From contig JAOZTV010000055.1 of NCBI GenBank assembly GCA_029939015.1, positions 1-12,762 of the forward strand: 12,762 nucleotides of DNA, written 5' to 3'. Of the stretch, positions 1 to 7,071 are shown in pieces. A model generated the notes under the pieces. That model saw only the letters and a list, made by a program, of their open reading frames with translations. It was not told the DNA's origin and ran no database searches. Position 1 is the stretch's first letter, and each line of letters opens with the position of its first letter. A program made the translations under genes and the position numbers. The DNA is from Candidatus Aminicenantota bacterium (GTDB lineage: Bacteria; Acidobacteriota; Aminicenantia; UBA2199).

Positions 1-2
1 TT

Positions 3-56
3 GGAATAAAAGCAAATACAATGAATTTTCAAAACTATGAGGATTTGAAGCAGTAA
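3..56 (+). CDS. 3' end of an unidentified gene (partial)
   Basis: An open frame enters from the left edge and reads 17 residues, ending in NYEDLKQ and a TAA stop at 54-56. The last A of that stop is the first base of the next ATG (TAATG), an arrangement typical of translationally coupled genes. This is the main reason to take the fragment as a real C-terminus. Too little is visible to assign a family, and the short length means it could be chance. Confidence 0.4.
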   Translation, partial: GIKANTMNFQNYEDLKQ

Positions 57-472
57 TGATAAAAACATACCATCTCTTAATAAACACAAAAGGCAAAAAT
101 GAAATAATAGATATCACAAAGGATATCAAAGAGTTTGTTTCAGATTCTAAAATGATAAATGGCAATGTGCTTGTATTTGTTCAGGGTTCTACAGGTGCAT
201 TATCAACAATAGAGTATGAACCGGGATTAAAAAAAGATTTCCCAAAGTTTATGGAAAAGATTATTCCTGAGAAAGATTATTATTTTCATAACGAAACTTG
301 GGGAGATGGTAATGGTCACTCCCATCTAAAAGCAACTCTTATCGGTCCATCACTTACTATCCCATTTGAGCAAGAACGACTTCTTCTTGGAACCTGGCAG
401 CAGATAATATTTATTGAGTTTGATAATAAACCACATAAGAGGGATATTATAGTTCAAGTAACTGGTGAATAA
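56..472 (+). CDS. yjbQ: YjbQ/UPF0047 family protein
   Basis: Complete 138-residue protein, the usual length for the YjbQ (UPF0047) family, also annotated as secondary thiamine-phosphate synthase enzyme. Visible family signatures are the STGAL stretch near residues 45-49, His78, the DGNGHSHLKA block at 84-93 with conserved His88 and His90, and LLLGTWQQI at 110-118 followed by an acidic strand and a basic C-terminal segment. The histidines lie in the pocket thought to bind metal or phosphate. Some E. coli YjbQ work reported weak thiamine-phosphate synthase activity, but the physiological role of the family is unsettled. There is no signal peptide, so it is cytoplasmic. The start overlaps the upstream stop by one base, and a GAGGA at 39-43 is a plausible but distant ribosome site. 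It converges on nif3. Confidence 0.93.
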   Translation: MIKTYHLLINTKGKNEIIDITKDIKEFVSDSKMINGNVLVFVQGSTGALSTIEYEPGLKKDFPKFMEKIIPEKDYYFHNETWGDGNGHSHLKATLIGPSLTIPFEQERLLLGTWQQIIFIEFDNKPHKRDIIVQVTGE

Positions 473-556
473 TTGTTAAATTTTTAGATTAGTCGTGTTG
501 GGAGTAAATCCGTACCCAGTTAAGCGTTAGGTGACTTCCTGTGAAACGTGCCCCGC

Positions 557-582
557 AAAAAACTCAGAAAGCCTGAGTTTTT
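557..582. terminator. Bidirectional rho-independent terminator
   Basis: Perfect 10-base stem AAAAACTCAG / CTGAGTTTTT (558-567 with 573-582) around a 5-base loop. The A-run on one side and the T-run on the other give a U-tract in either direction. It fits as the shared terminator for yjbQ (plus) and the cas6-like/ligA/nif3 operon (minus). Confidence 0.8.
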
Positions 583-596
583 GAGGACTTGGAGTG

Positions 597-617
597 AAAA
601 ATTGAGCACAATTTTTT
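597..617. terminator. Second, AT-only bidirectional terminator-like hairpin
   Basis: Stem AAAAATTG / CAATTTTT (597-604 with 609-616) with a 4-base loop and flanking A/T runs. It is weaker than the hairpin 15 bases to its left because it has a single G-C pair. For minus-strand transcripts leaving nif3 it is met first. It may act in tandem with the stronger one. Confidence 0.5.
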
Positions 618-711
618 GCGTTAGTGGAATAGGTATCACCGGAAGCGACCTTAAAAGTGTCCACGGATTTATATCCAATGGTAATAGGAATCTGTCCGAG
701 TTTTTCAAAAA

Positions 712-1503
712 TTATATTGGGTTTGGAATGTCTATAAAAAATGTTTCCACTCCAAGTTCTTCGGAAAGTTTTTCTTTGAGTTTCAGAAGCCCTGGCTTTT
801 CAGAATTATAATGAGTTAAATTGATAAAATTTGTTTTTGTTTCATACGATAATGATGGTATTTCCTCTTTTATTTCTCCACAAAAGAAAGTATCTACACC
901 AAGATTTATTGCTCTTTCATAATAATTTGAAGCACCACCGGATATTATTGCAATTCTATTGGGGACCTGTGGTCCATTATTAACTATTGTAAAACCATTC
1001 TCTGTATAGATATTAAATGGTGATTTTAAATTTGATTTTACACTTTTGTCAATTTTCAAAAACAATGATAATTTAGAGAGCATACTTTCAAGTGATAGTT
1101 TGTTTATATTTTTTCCAATAAATCCCATTTCAAAATCCATACTAATTTTTGCTTCAATTGCATTAAATAGTAAATTATTATGTCCAATTTCTTTATGTGC
1201 ATCCATTGGTAGATGAATACCAAAAAGAGATATATCGTTTTTAATTAATTTCTCAATTAATTTCTTCTTTCTTCTTTGAATTGAAGTAAATTCTTTTCCA
1301 AAAAAACCATGATGAACTATCAATGCATCTGCATTAGATTTTATTACCTCATCAATTAAGTTACTATTTAATGAAACACCTAGTGCTATTTTATTTATCT
1401 TTTCTTTACCTTCAATCTGCATTCCATTATAACAATAATCCTCAAAATTCTTATACTCATATAATTCTCTTAAATAATTTTCCAGTCTAATTCTCTTTAT
1501 CAT
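712..1503 (-). CDS. Nif3-like dinuclear metal-centre protein
   Basis: 263 residues, the short bacterial form of the NIF3/YbgI/DUF34 family without the inserted PII-like domain. The metal-binding set can be read directly: His64-His65 in VHHGFFG, Asp101 in GIHLPMDAH, and His231 with Glu235 in HYNSEKPGL. It ends with the characteristic FIDIPNP. Family members form toroidal hexamers with two metal ions per subunit. They are often labelled GTP cyclohydrolase 1 type 2 homologues, but the true substrate is unknown. The start overlaps the end of ligA by 17 bases, with a GGAG about 10 bases before the ATG inside ligA, so the two are probably translationally coupled. It is the last gene of the cas6-like/ligA/nif3 unit. 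Confidence 0.93.
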   Translation of the reverse strand: MIKRIRLENYLRELYEYKNFEDYCYNGMQIEGKEKINKIALGVSLNSNLIDEVIKSNADALIVHHGFFGKEFTSIQRRKKKLIEKLIKNDISLFGIHLPMDAHKEIGHNNLLFNAIEAKISMDFEMGFIGKNINKLSLESMLSKLSLFLKIDKSVKSNLKSPFNIYTENGFTIVNNGPQVPNRIAIISGGASNYYERAINLGVDTFFCGEIKEEIPSLSYETKTNFINLTHYNSEKPGLLKLKEKLSEELGVETFFIDIPNPI

Positions 1504-3556
1504 TTTTTATCATCTCCATAAATTCGTCTTCATCTATAATTATTTTATTCAATTCTTCAGCTTTTTTGAGTTTGGAACCGGCAGACTCTCCTTTTAAGAG
1601 ATGTGTGGTCTTTGAATTAACACTTGTTGTAACCTTACCACTTCTATTTTTGATTTCATCTGCTGCAACTGACCTTGGTTTAAAATTTTCAAATGTTCCT
1701 GTTATTACCCATATTTGACCTTCAAAAACTGATGATTTAGACATTGGTTTGGACAAATCTTCAAAGTTCAATCCAATTGCTTTTAATTTTTCTATTTGAT
1801 TGAGGATGTCTTTATCTGTAAATTGAGAGATAATAGAGTCGGCTAAGATATCTCCAACTCCACCTATGTTTATCAATAGTTCCGTTTCCCCTTTTTCTGC
1901 AATTTCAATTATCTTATCAATTGAATTTAATCCTTCTTTTATTAAATCCGAGGCTCTATTTTTACCTATTCCATCAAAACCCAAGGCTGAGAGTACAATA
2001 GAAAACGGTTTGTCCTTGCTTTTTTCTATGCTCGATTTTATATTTTGAATTTTCTTTTCTTTAAAACCTTCTTCATTTAATAGATTTTCATAATCAATAC
2101 TATAGAGGTCTGCGATATTATTTATATAATTATTTTCATATAGAAAGTTTATTGTCTTTTCTCCGAGCGAGTCAATGTCCATCTGATCTTTGGATGCAAA
2201 ATAAATAATTGAACGTTTTATTCTTTCAGGGCAATTTTTGTTTTTACAGAAATGATGAGCCCCCTCTTTAATAAATATTGAAGAACAGAAAGGACAAAGT
2301 TCAGGAAAATTGAATTTAATAAATCCTTTCGGGTTTTGTTCAATAACTTCTTCTACTGCAGGGATTATTTCTCCTCTTTTTGATATTGCAATAATATCAC
2401 CAATACCCAATTCAAGTAATTCTATATACTCTAAATTATGCAGAGTTGCCCTTGATACTATGCTTCCTGCAATATGCACAGGCTCTAATTCAGCAACTGG
2501 CGTTACTCTACCATTTCTTCCAATTTGAATTACGATATTTAATAAAATAGTTTCTGCCATTGGTGATTCAAATTTATATGCTATTGCCCATCGCGGATGA
2601 TGAGATGTATAACCAAGAGACTCTCTAATATCCAAGTCATTTATCTTTATTACAAGTCCGTCAATATCGTATTGCAATTTATCCCTGCTATTAACTCTTT
2701 TTTCAATAAAGGTTTTAATATCCTCTATTCTTCCAACTTCAATAAGGTTTGACGCTGATTTCAATACCTTAACTGTTTCTTTATTATCAGAAATATAGAC
2801 AGGTTTATTGCTTACTTCAAAGCCCAATTTATCTAATTTTATAAGATTATAGATATGTTCTGTAAGTTCTGTATTTTTTTCAATAGTTTCTGCTTCAAAA
2901 TATCCTTCATAAGCAACCATTTTTAGAGGTACTTCTGCAACAAGTGAAGATTTGAGTTGTCTTAAAGAACCTGAGGCTAAATTTCGAGGGTTTGAGTATT
3001 TATTTTCAAATTTTTTATTATACTTTGTAAAATCATCTTTTTTAATAAATATTTCACCTCTGACAGATAATGTGACTGGTTCAGTTAATTTCAATGGTAC
3101 ATTTTTAATAGTCTTTACATTTGCAGTAACAAGATTACCTTTTTTGCCGTCTCCCCTTGTAAGGGCTTCTTTTAAAATGCCTCGTTCATAGTATAGGACA
3201 ATTGATGCCCCATCAAGTTTTTCTTCTAATACAAAGCCTATTTGCCTCTCTGCAAAATCTATGTTTTTTTGAACCCACTTATTTATTCCTTCAATTGTAT
3301 ATTCCTTATCCAATGAAAGAACAGGGATTTTATGTTCTTTTTCTGCAAATTGATTATCAAGATCAACCCCAATTCTTTTTGTTGGAGAGTCTTCTTTTGC
3401 ATATTGTGGATACTCTTTTTCAAGATAAAGCAATCTGTCAAAGAGAGCATCATATTCAATATCAGAAATAATAGGTGCAGATTTGATATAGTAGAGGCTT
3501 TGATGATATAAGAGCTTTTCTGATAAATCCCTTATTTCTTCTTTGATTTTATTCAT
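1487..3556 (-). CDS. ligA: NAD-dependent DNA ligase LigA
   Basis: 689 residues, normal length for the NAD-dependent ligase that seals nicks during replication and repair. Domains in order are the NAD-binding Ia domain (YY..P..D.EYD near 22-37), then the adenylation domain with nucleophile Lys113 in EEKLDGAS and motifs SNPRNLASGSLRQ (188-200), DGLVIKIN (299-306) and WAIAYKF (323-329). These are followed by an OB fold containing GRNGRVTPVAELEPV (346-360), a Cys4 zinc finger (Cys421, Cys424, Cys437, Cys442), helix-hairpin-helix repeats around 520-580 and a C-terminal BRCT domain from about 610. All catalytic parts look intact. The ATG immediately follows the TAA of the cas6-like gene with no gap and no clear Shine-Dalgarno, implying translational coupling to it. 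Confidence 0.98.
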   Translation of the reverse strand: MNKIKEEIRDLSEKLLYHQSLYYIKSAPIISDIEYDALFDRLLYLEKEYPQYAKEDSPTKRIGVDLDNQFAEKEHKIPVLSLDKEYTIEGINKWVQKNIDFAERQIGFVLEEKLDGASIVLYYERGILKEALTRGDGKKGNLVTANVKTIKNVPLKLTEPVTLSVRGEIFIKKDDFTKYNKKFENKYSNPRNLASGSLRQLKSSLVAEVPLKMVAYEGYFEAETIEKNTELTEHIYNLIKLDKLGFEVSNKPVYISDNKETVKVLKSASNLIEVGRIEDIKTFIEKRVNSRDKLQYDIDGLVIKINDLDIRESLGYTSHHPRWAIAYKFESPMAETILLNIVIQIGRNGRVTPVAELEPVHIAGSIVSRATLHNLEYIELLELGIGDIIAISKRGEIIPAVEEVIEQNPKGFIKFNFPELCPFCSSIFIKEGAHHFCKNKNCPERIKRSIIYFASKDQMDIDSLGEKTINFLYENNYINNIADLYSIDYENLLNEEGFKEKKIQNIKSSIEKSKDKPFSIVLSALGFDGIGKNRASDLIKEGLNSIDKIIEIAEKGETELLINIGGVGDILADSIISQFTDKDILNQIEKLKAIGLNFEDLSKPMSKSSVFEGQIWVITGTFENFKPRSVAADEIKNRSGKVTTSVNSKTTHLLKGESAGSKLKKAEELNKIIIDEDEFMEMIKNDKEN

Positions 3557-4291
3557 TTATCGGGAAGACTCAATCATTCCAAAACCATAGTGAGTTTTAC
3601 TACCAATTCCGCTCTCATAGGCAAATTTTATAAGTTCAATATCACCCTCAAGAAAAAAAGGAGCAAGTATTGTTTTATAGTTTACATTTCTTATCGTAAA
3701 AAATCTGCTCATTCGTTTATTTTTTTCCATATAATTCTGGTCAATAGAAAATTTTATTGCATTTTGGTCTATCTTACCAGTAAAATGTTTTTTTTTGTTT
3801 TTAATTAATTCAATACCAAAGCATTCGTTTAAATCACTGTCTTCCGGTCTGATAAAACGGACTTTTTTACCTTCTTTTTTTGCAAGAAAGAGTGGACTTA
3901 TCATCTTAAATTTCATAGGACTTGTAAATTCAGGTTCTTCGATAATGTCAATTTTGCGAATTTTAAAACTTTTGTCAAATATTTGGAATTCTTTTCTAGT
4001 ATATAGTGCCTTAGTTAGATATTCAATAAATTTATTATCAATAGACGAAACAAATATTGAAAAATAATCAGACTTAATCTTAATAAAGCCTGGTTCAATC
4101 TCTCTTTTGGGTATCATTAATTGTGAAAAAGTAAAGTCCGGGAAATTATTTTTATATCTTATAATAAACTTTGGCTTATTAATTTTAAAATAATCAAATA
4201 ATACCTTTCTAAAATACAGGTAAATATTATAATTATAATCAAACGGAATTGAAACACCAACCTTTGAAATTAAATTTATCTTTATCCTCAT
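3557..4291 (-). CDS. Cas6-like CRISPR RNA-binding/processing protein, no N-terminal histidine
   Basis: 244 residues from the ATG at 4291, chosen because GGTGAT precedes it and Cas6 proteins typically begin MRIKI. An ATG at 4306 would add five residues but has no ribosome site. The hallmark is the C-terminal glycine-rich loop GIGSKTHYGFGM (228-239), as in Cas6 endoribonucleases with tandem ferredoxin folds. The FTFSQLM (53-59) and ISPLFL (131-136) segments fit the same family. Cas6 binds and cuts CRISPR repeat RNA. The general-base histidine usually found in the first ~50 residues is missing: the only histidines are 169 and 234. By comparison with my memory of Pyrococcus furiosus Cas6, the His46 position falls at Arg45/Tyr46. 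No other cas gene or CRISPR array is in the window. The gene ends exactly where ligA begins. Confidence 0.8.
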   Translation of the reverse strand: MRIKINLISKVGVSIPFDYNYNIYLYFRKVLFDYFKINKPKFIIRYKNNFPDFTFSQLMIPKREIEPGFIKIKSDYFSIFVSSIDNKFIEYLTKALYTRKEFQIFDKSFKIRKIDIIEEPEFTSPMKFKMISPLFLAKKEGKKVRFIRPEDSDLNECFGIELIKNKKKHFTGKIDQNAIKFSIDQNYMEKNKRMSRFFTIRNVNYKTILAPFFLEGDIELIKFAYESGIGSKTHYGFGMIESSR

Positions 4292-4352
4292 TTTATCACC
4301 AACCATATTTTACAATAAGAGGAAAATAAAAGCAAAAGATTAAGATATTAAA

Positions 4353-4466
4353 AGGCAAAGAGGCAGGGAGGCAGGGAGAAAAAGCATTAAAAGAAATAAA
4401 ACAATCAATTGTTTTATGTTTATTCTGTTTTTTCTATACCCTCTTTGCCTCTCTGCCTATTGCCTG
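4353..4466. repeat. Paired-tandem hairpin element A
   Basis: The left arm (4354-4378) is a tandem of 8-base units of the type AGGCAAAG / AGGCAGGG. The right arm (4438-4466) is its reverse-complement counterpart, with units reading AGGCAGAG / AGGCAAAG on the minus strand. The arms pair with one gap and a few mismatches. The roughly 60-base AT-rich centre holds a perfect 9-base palindrome, TAAAACAAT / ATTGTTTTA (4397-4416). The right arm runs into the glycosyltransferase gene and encodes its last ten residues. On the minus strand the left arm is followed by a T-rich stretch, so this copy might also help terminate transcription. Confidence 0.85.
4397..4416. repeat. Central 9-bp palindrome of element A
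   Basis: TAAAACAAT and ATTGTTTTA are perfect inverted copies separated by only two bases. They sit in the middle of element A, so the whole element can be drawn as one interrupted hairpin. It is all A/T apart from one C-G pair per arm. Confidence 0.75.
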
Positions 4467-5543
4467 AACTTTTCTATACAACCCGACAGTATTCTCAACC
4501 ATTGTTTTTACATTATATTTGTTTTTTACCTGTTCGTATCCGTTTTTGCTGATATTATTTCTGAGTTCTAAGTTTGACACTAATTTTTTTATTAATTCTG
4601 CGCCCTCTTTTGGTGAATTCAAATCAAATAATAGTCCTGTTTTTTTATCTATTATAATATCCTTGTTTCCAACTACATTAGTAGCAATTACAGGGATGCC
4701 TTCTGACATTGCTTCAAGTGGTGCTAAGGGCATGCCCTCCCATCTGGAAGTTGATAAAAAGCATAGAGCGTTTTTATAATAATCTCTTGGATTATTCTTT
4801 GCACCTAATAAAGAAATTGTCTCTGTTAAATCTTGGTTTTTAACTGCCTCATTTATTTTATCAAAATCTTCACCAGTACCCAGAACTTCAATTTTAAATT
4901 TATAATCTTTTGATATTTTTTTTAGTTCAATTGCTATTTGTAGAATTAAGTCTGCATTTTTCTGATAGTTAAATCGATTTGCAGTAATTATTTTGATGTA
5001 TTTTTGTTCTTTATATTCATTGTCAATATTGTCAGGAACTTCAATTCCATTTTCAATTAGATTAATTTTTTTTGCCGATGCTATTCTATTGTCTATTAAA
5101 AGATTCTTCTCTCCACTTGAAACGGCAATTATTTTCTTTGTGAACAAAGACAAAGCTCTTTCTAAGTTTATATATAAAAATTTACTTATAGGGCTATAGT
5201 CTTCTATATGAAGACCATGAAAGGTATGAATACATAGTTTCTTTGTCAATAAAGCAAGAGGTCTTGAATATATACCTGCTCCTTTTCCATGTGAATGTAT
5301 TAATTGAATTTTATTTTTCTTAATAAATTTTATGAGTTTTATAAGAGTATTAAAATTGAATTTTCTATGAGGTATTTCTATCATCCTTGTAGCTGTAAGT
5401 TCTTTTTGAAATCTTTCATAATATGGTTTATCATCAGGACAGGCAATAAAATACTCTATTTTTTTACTGTTTTTGATTAGTTGATAAATATGTTCTGGCC
5501 CACCACCAAAATCAGCCCTAACTGAAATTATTAATACTCGCAT
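4434..5543 (-). CDS. GT4-family glycosyltransferase
   Basis: 369 residues with the two-Rossmann GT-B layout of family GT4 (retaining, nucleotide-sugar dependent). The N-terminal acceptor domain starts RVLIISVRADFGGGPEH with a glycine-rich loop and has HSHGKGAGIYSR at 83-94 and HTFHG at 106-110. The C-terminal donor domain has the EX7E motif Glu269...Glu277 in WEGMPLAPLEAM, then GIPVIATNVVGNKD. It probably adds a sugar in surface-polysaccharide, lipopolysaccharide or glycolipid synthesis, but acceptor and sugar cannot be read. Residues 360-369 (QAIGREAKRV) are encoded by a repeat arm of element A rather than family sequence. The start lacks a Shine-Dalgarno because another repeat arm ends 10 bases upstream. 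No other polysaccharide gene is nearby. Confidence 0.92.
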   Translation of the reverse strand: MRVLIISVRADFGGGPEHIYQLIKNSKKIEYFIACPDDKPYYERFQKELTATRMIEIPHRKFNFNTLIKLIKFIKKNKIQLIHSHGKGAGIYSRPLALLTKKLCIHTFHGLHIEDYSPISKFLYINLERALSLFTKKIIAVSSGEKNLLIDNRIASAKKINLIENGIEVPDNIDNEYKEQKYIKIITANRFNYQKNADLILQIAIELKKISKDYKFKIEVLGTGEDFDKINEAVKNQDLTETISLLGAKNNPRDYYKNALCFLSTSRWEGMPLAPLEAMSEGIPVIATNVVGNKDIIIDKKTGLLFDLNSPKEGAELIKKLVSNLELRNNISKNGYEQVKNKYNVKTMVENTVGLYRKVQAIGREAKRV

Positions 5544-5553
5544 TGTTTTTTGA

Positions 5554-5682
5554 AAGGCAGGGAGGCAGAGAGGCAGGGAGGCAAAGAGTAGAGATTAAAA
5601 GATATCTTGTTAATTAATATGACGTTTATTATAAGTTTCTCTGTACTACTCATTGCCTATTGCCTCTCTGCCTACTTGCCTT
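5554..5682. repeat. Paired-tandem hairpin element B
   Basis: The left arm (5554-5590) contains four 8-base AGGCRRRG units. The right arm (5647-5682) is a near-perfect inverted counterpart: read on the minus strand the two arms align over about 36 bases with one gap and about five differences. The 56-base centre is AT-rich, contains palindromes AAGATATCTT (5599-5608) and TTAATTAA, and starts and ends with GAGA / TCTC, which would extend the stem. It lies wholly between the NtrC-type stop (three bases away) and the glycosyltransferase start (10 bases away). No clean U-tract follows the stem on the minus strand, so it is not a textbook terminator. Confidence 0.88.
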
Positions 5683-5685
5683 GTT

Positions 5686-7059
5686 TTACTCAGATACCTT
5701 GATATCAAATTGCTCAATTTTTTTATATAGATTGCTTCTTGGTAAATCAATTTCTCTTGCAGTTTTTGCCAGATTATATCCAAATTCTTCAAGTTTTTTT
5801 TCTAAAAATAATTTTTCAGAATTTTTCTTAAAATCTTTCCAGTTTTTTTGCTCAAAGAACTGTTTATCCATTCTTTCATTTTTCGCCTTGTCTTTAGTGC
5901 TGATATGGTCTGGAATATCGCTTTGAGAGATTATTTTAGCTTCAGTCATTATCAATAGACGTTCAATAATATTTCTTAATTCCCTGATATTACCTTTCCA
6001 TTCATAATTAACAAAATCCGATATAGCTTCTTCTGAAAAACTCTTCTTTTTAAAATTACTTTCTTCTGAAAAATAATTCAAAAAATGTTCAATTAGAATT
6101 GGAATGTCACTTTTTCTTTCTCTTAAGGGAGGAGAATAGAGTGGCACAACATTTAACCGGAAAAAAAGATCCTCACGAAAATTGCCATCTTTAATTTCCT
6201 TTTGTAGATCTTTATTGGTTGCTGCAATAATACGTACGTTGACAGTCTTTATTTCGGGAGCACCAACTCTCTGTATTTCTCCTTCTTCTAAAACCCTCAA
6301 TACTTTTGCCTGAGCCTTTAGGCTTAAATCACCAATTTCATCTAAAAAAATTGTACCATTGTGGGCATTTTCAAATTTACCAATTTTTTTTTCGTATGCT
6401 CCTGTAAAAGAGCCTTTCTCATGTCCAAAGAGTTCACTTTCAATAAGTTCTTCAGGAATTGCCGCACAGTTCACCTGCACAAGATTATGCTTACTCTTTT
6501 TTGAAAGATTATGAATACTACGGGCAATTAATTCCTTTCCAGTTCCGCTTTCTCCTGTAATTAATACAGTCGAATCCGTTTTTGCAACCTTATTAATACT
6601 ATTCATAAGTTTTTGCATAAGAATTGACTCGCCTATCATTTGATATTTTTTATTAGTGATAGTTTTTAAGGTGTAATTTTCTTTTATAAGGCTGATTTTT
6701 TCAGAAGCATTTCTTATTGTTAAGACGAGTTTATCCCTTGACACTGGCTTTTCAAGAAAATCAAAAGCACCAAGCTTTGAAGCTTCAACTGCTTCAGATA
6801 TCCCTGAATGCCCTGACATCATTATAGTTTCGGAAAATGGATTTATTTTTTTTAATTCCTTTAAAACTGATAATCCATCAATTCCCGGCATTTTAACATC
6901 AAGCAGTATAATGTCAGGGTTAATTTCTTTAAATAGTGCTATACCTTCAAGACCACTTAAAGCCGTATGTACCTGATACTCTTCATATTCGAGTACCATC
7001 TTAACAGATTCAACAATGTTCTTCTCATCGTCAATTATAAGTATTATATTATTATTCAT
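5686..7059 (-). CDS. NtrC-family sigma-54-dependent response regulator
   Basis: 457 residues with the classic three-domain layout. The receiver domain (about 1-120) has the acidic pair Asp10-Asp11, phospho-acceptor Asp54 in LLDVKMPG, Ser82 and Lys104 in the EKP motif. The AAA+ domain (about 140-375) has Walker A GESGTGKE at 169-176, the sigma-54 contact loop GSFTGA at 216-221 (Ser for the usual Ala), Walker B TIFLDEIG at 236-243 and arginine-finger region REDLFFRL at 295-302. A Fis-type helix-turn-helix lies at about 427-452 (NLAKTAREIDLPRSNLYKKI). When phosphorylated it should drive open-complex formation at sigma-54 promoters. No histidine kinase is visible here, so partner and regulon are unknown. 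It is isolated between hairpin elements B and C. No Shine-Dalgarno precedes the ATG. Confidence 0.96.
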   Translation of the reverse strand: MNNNIILIIDDEKNIVESVKMVLEYEEYQVHTALSGLEGIALFKEINPDIILLDVKMPGIDGLSVLKELKKINPFSETIMMSGHSGISEAVEASKLGAFDFLEKPVSRDKLVLTIRNASEKISLIKENYTLKTITNKKYQMIGESILMQKLMNSINKVAKTDSTVLITGESGTGKELIARSIHNLSKKSKHNLVQVNCAAIPEELIESELFGHEKGSFTGAYEKKIGKFENAHNGTIFLDEIGDLSLKAQAKVLRVLEEGEIQRVGAPEIKTVNVRIIAATNKDLQKEIKDGNFREDLFFRLNVVPLYSPPLRERKSDIPILIEHFLNYFSEESNFKKKSFSEEAISDFVNYEWKGNIRELRNIIERLLIMTEAKIISQSDIPDHISTKDKAKNERMDKQFFEQKNWKDFKKNSEKLFLEKKLEEFGYNLAKTAREIDLPRSNLYKKIEQFDIKVSE

Positions 7060-7071
7060 TTTATAATAACA

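Larger units (their letters stand above)
473..711. other. GC-rich convergent intergenic island, possible structured RNA or repeat
   Basis: This gap lies between the stops of yjbQ (plus) and nif3 (minus). Counting 491-700 by eye gives about 44 percent G+C, with about 50 percent in 491-560. This is clearly above the flanking genes, whereas the window's other intergenic gaps are AT-rich. Two hairpins with U-tracts sit in the middle (557-582, 597-617). GCGTTAG occurs on both sides of them (plus strand, near 524-530 and 618-624). A small bulged hairpin lies near 661-682. Open frames through the island have no family resemblance I recognise. I cannot match it to a known RNA class. It may be a non-coding RNA, a genomic repeat or a decayed mobile fragment. 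Confidence 0.45.

Noticed and set aside
524..533. GCGTTAGGT as an integron attC core site
   Set aside because: The 3' core matches, but no partner core of the type RYYYAAC lies at a suitable distance, and yjbQ is coupled to the upstream gene, unlike a cassette.
583..764. 10-base inverted repeat ACTTGGAGTG between the gap and the 3' end of nif3
   Set aside because: It is short and one copy is normal nif3 coding sequence, so chance is the simpler explanation.
520..811. Open frames through the GC-rich gap on both strands (520-708 minus, 548-811 plus)
   Set aside because: They lack recognisable domains, cross the terminator hairpins, and the plus frame runs into nif3 antisense. I see no convincing ribosome sites.
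4353..5682. AGGCRRRG tandems as a CRISPR array beside the cas6-like gene
   Set aside because: Units are only eight bases, contiguous and without spacers, so they are simple tandem repeats and not CRISPR repeats.
5554..5682. Element B as an ordinary rho-independent terminator
   Set aside because: The stem and loop are far longer than usual, and the minus strand has no U-tract after it before the next start codon.
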